Both the position numbers and the translations under genes were made by a program. The notes under the pieces are model-generated. The model saw only the letters and a list, made by a program, of their open reading frames with translations. It made no database searches and was not told where the DNA came from. Below are positions 4,613 to 5,739 of a stretch of DNA of 5,739 nucleotides, piece after piece. The DNA lies in the NCBI GenBank assembly GCA_902782815.1, contig CACZOS010000023.1, forward strand, positions 1 through 5,739, given 5' to 3'. The DNA comes from an uncultured Lachnospiraceae bacterium (GTDB lineage: Bacteria > Bacillota > Clostridia > Lachnospirales > Lachnospiraceae). Each line of letters begins with the position of its first letter. Position 1 is the stretch's first letter.

Positions 4613-5739
4613 ATGAATGAAGATATCCGATGCTTCGACAACAGGGAACTGTCCTGGCTGAAGTTTAATGAACGTGTTCTGGAGGAGGCCACAGACCGGC
4701 TGAATCCGCTTTGTGAGCAATTGTCCTTCCTGTCCATCTACCAGAGTAATCTGGATGAATTTTTCATGGTCCGGGTGGGGTCACTCTATGACCAGGAACT
4801 GGTGGATCCCGCCCAGCGGGAGAACAAGACCAATATGACCCCGGAAGAACAGATCAAAGCGGTCTATTCCCGCGTCCGTGACCTGACTGTTCAAAAAGAC
4901 CGGGTTTATGCCTCCCTCATGAAGAGGGTCAAGAAAAAGGGCATTTCTCTCATCAGTTTCAAAAACATAAAAAAGGAAGAGGAGGAGTACCTCCATGACT
5001 ATTTCGAGAATAAGCTCAGGCCCCTTCTTTCCCCCTATGTTATCGGAAAGAAGCAGCCTTTCCCCTTCCTGAGGAATAAGGATATTTACGCGGTGGTGGT
5101 CCTGCGTGACAGGGAGAAGGACAAGCTGGGGATCGTTCCCTGCAATACCGGCAGCTTTGAGCGTCTGATCCGGGTTCCCGCAACCGGCAGGTATATCCTC
5201 TGTGAGAATGTGATCATCCATTATCTGGCTGAGATATTCAAACGATACAAGATAAAGAGCAAATCCCTGATCCGCACCGTGCGCAGCGCAGATATCGACC
5301 CCAATGAGGACGATTATGATGACAATATCGATTTCCGTGCGGTCATGGAGGACCTGATCAAGCAGAGGAGCCGGCTGGCTCCCATCAAGCTGGAGTATAA
5401 CCGCTTCCTGGATGAATCCGCGGTTAAGGTTCTCTGCGCCAATCTGGGGATGACCAAGGATCAGGTTTTCTATAATAAGAGTCCTCTGGATCTGGGCTTC
5501 CTGTCCAAGATCAGGGACCTTTTAAGGGACCGCAAACGTCTCTGGTATCCCAAGCGCAGGCCCGTCCTGCCCTCCTGGGCGGACCCGGCCCGGTCCATGA
5601 AAGACCTCATCGAGGAGAAGGATCGTCTTTTGTCCTTCCCCTATGACAGTATCCGTCCCTTTATCCGCCTTTTAAATGAGGCGGCGGTGGATCCGGAAGT
5701 GTTTGCCATCAAGATTACCCTCTACCGGGTTTCCCGGAA
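4613..5739 (+). CDS. ppk1: Polyphosphate kinase 1, N-terminal half (runs off window)
   Basis: Makes long-chain polyphosphate from the gamma-phosphate of ATP, reversibly (EC 2.7.4.1). The visible 375 residues match the family's N and H domains and the start of C1. NRELSWLKFNERVLEEA is at 10-26, and SNLDEFFMVRV at 45-55 includes Asn46, equivalent to the ATP-contacting Asn45 of the E. coli enzyme. KDRLLSFPYDSIRPFIRLLNEAA is at about 337-359, and IKITLYRV lies at the end, where Arg372 probably matches E. coli Arg375. The phosphorylated histidine lies downstream of the window. The full protein should be about 700 residues. The ATG at 4613 has AGAGGGG 11 bases upstream, rather far. The in-frame ATG at 4571, with GAGAGG 4 bases upstream, would add 14 residues (MSAVCEINRGEKRK) that are not typical of the family. 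The reading frame is open to the end with no frameshift. Confidence 0.96.
   Translation, partial: MNEDIRCFDNRELSWLKFNERVLEEATDRLNPLCEQLSFLSIYQSNLDEFFMVRVGSLYDQELVDPAQRENKTNMTPEEQIKAVYSRVRDLTVQKDRVYASLMKRVKKKGISLISFKNIKKEEEEYLHDYFENKLRPLLSPYVIGKKQPFPFLRNKDIYAVVVLRDREKDKLGIVPCNTGSFERLIRVPATGRYILCENVIIHYLAEIFKRYKIKSKSLIRTVRSADIDPNEDDYDDNIDFRAVMEDLIKQRSRLAPIKLEYNRFLDESAVKVLCANLGMTKDQVFYNKSPLDLGFLSKIRDLLRDRKRLWYPKRRPVLPSWADPARSMKDLIEEKDRLLSFPYDSIRPFIRLLNEAAVDPEVFAIKITLYRVSR

Noticed and set aside
4781..5221. Minus-strand open frame of 146 codons opposite ppk1
   Set aside because: It lies entirely opposite clear ppk1 coding sequence and has no ribosome site or family likeness.
1..5739. CRISPR array, tRNA or rRNA gene, insertion sequence or attachment site
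   Set aside because: No regularly spaced repeats, transposase-like protein, RNA gene signature or duplicated flank was seen on reading both strands.

Overview
The window looks like chromosomal DNA from a low-to-mid G+C Gram-positive bacterium of the class Clostridia, most likely Lachnospiraceae-like. The evidence is strong AGGAGG-type ribosome binding sites, a lipoprotein solute-binding protein in place of a periplasmic one, codons that favour G or C in third position set against very AT-rich intergenic DNA, and the protein families present. The taxonomic call is an inference from style, not from a marker gene.

Layout. (1) Positions 1-1484, minus strand: a two-gene piece of an iron-siderophore/haem/cobalamin-type ABC importer, with the lipoprotein first (432-1484) and then the start of a FecCD-type permease (1-407, cut by the window edge). 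An ATPase gene would be expected further along the minus strand, outside the window. (2) 1485-1891: a roughly 400-base AT-rich gap holding a long inverted repeat, two small leader hairpins before the lipoprotein gene, and an extended -10 promoter firing rightward. (3) 1892-2416, plus strand: an XRE-type helix-turn-helix protein with a low-complexity Ala/Ser/Lys linker and a Met-rich tail. (4) 2457-2825, minus strand: an ArsR/SmtB-family repressor, convergent with the XRE gene. (5) 2826-3039: a divergent intergenic region with a well-formed promoter for each side, a dyad over the arsR-type -10, and a G+C-rich hairpin in the leader of the next gene. (6) 3040-4404, plus strand: a complete AzgA/PbuG-type (NCS2) purine permease, ended by a clear intrinsic terminator at 4470-4504. 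(7) 4613-5739, plus strand: the 5' half of polyphosphate kinase ppk1 with its own promoter, running off the window.

How the parts relate. Apart from the ABC importer pair, the genes look like separate transcription units: each has its own promoter or a strand switch. Metal or cofactor uptake, purine uptake and polyphosphate synthesis are all housekeeping or nutrient functions, and nothing marks a defence island, prophage or mobile element. I did not find a clearly new system. The points most worth a second look are the ligand of the ArsR-type repressor, which lacks the usual metal-site residues, the regulatory dyads upstream of both transporters, and the unusual architecture of the XRE protein.
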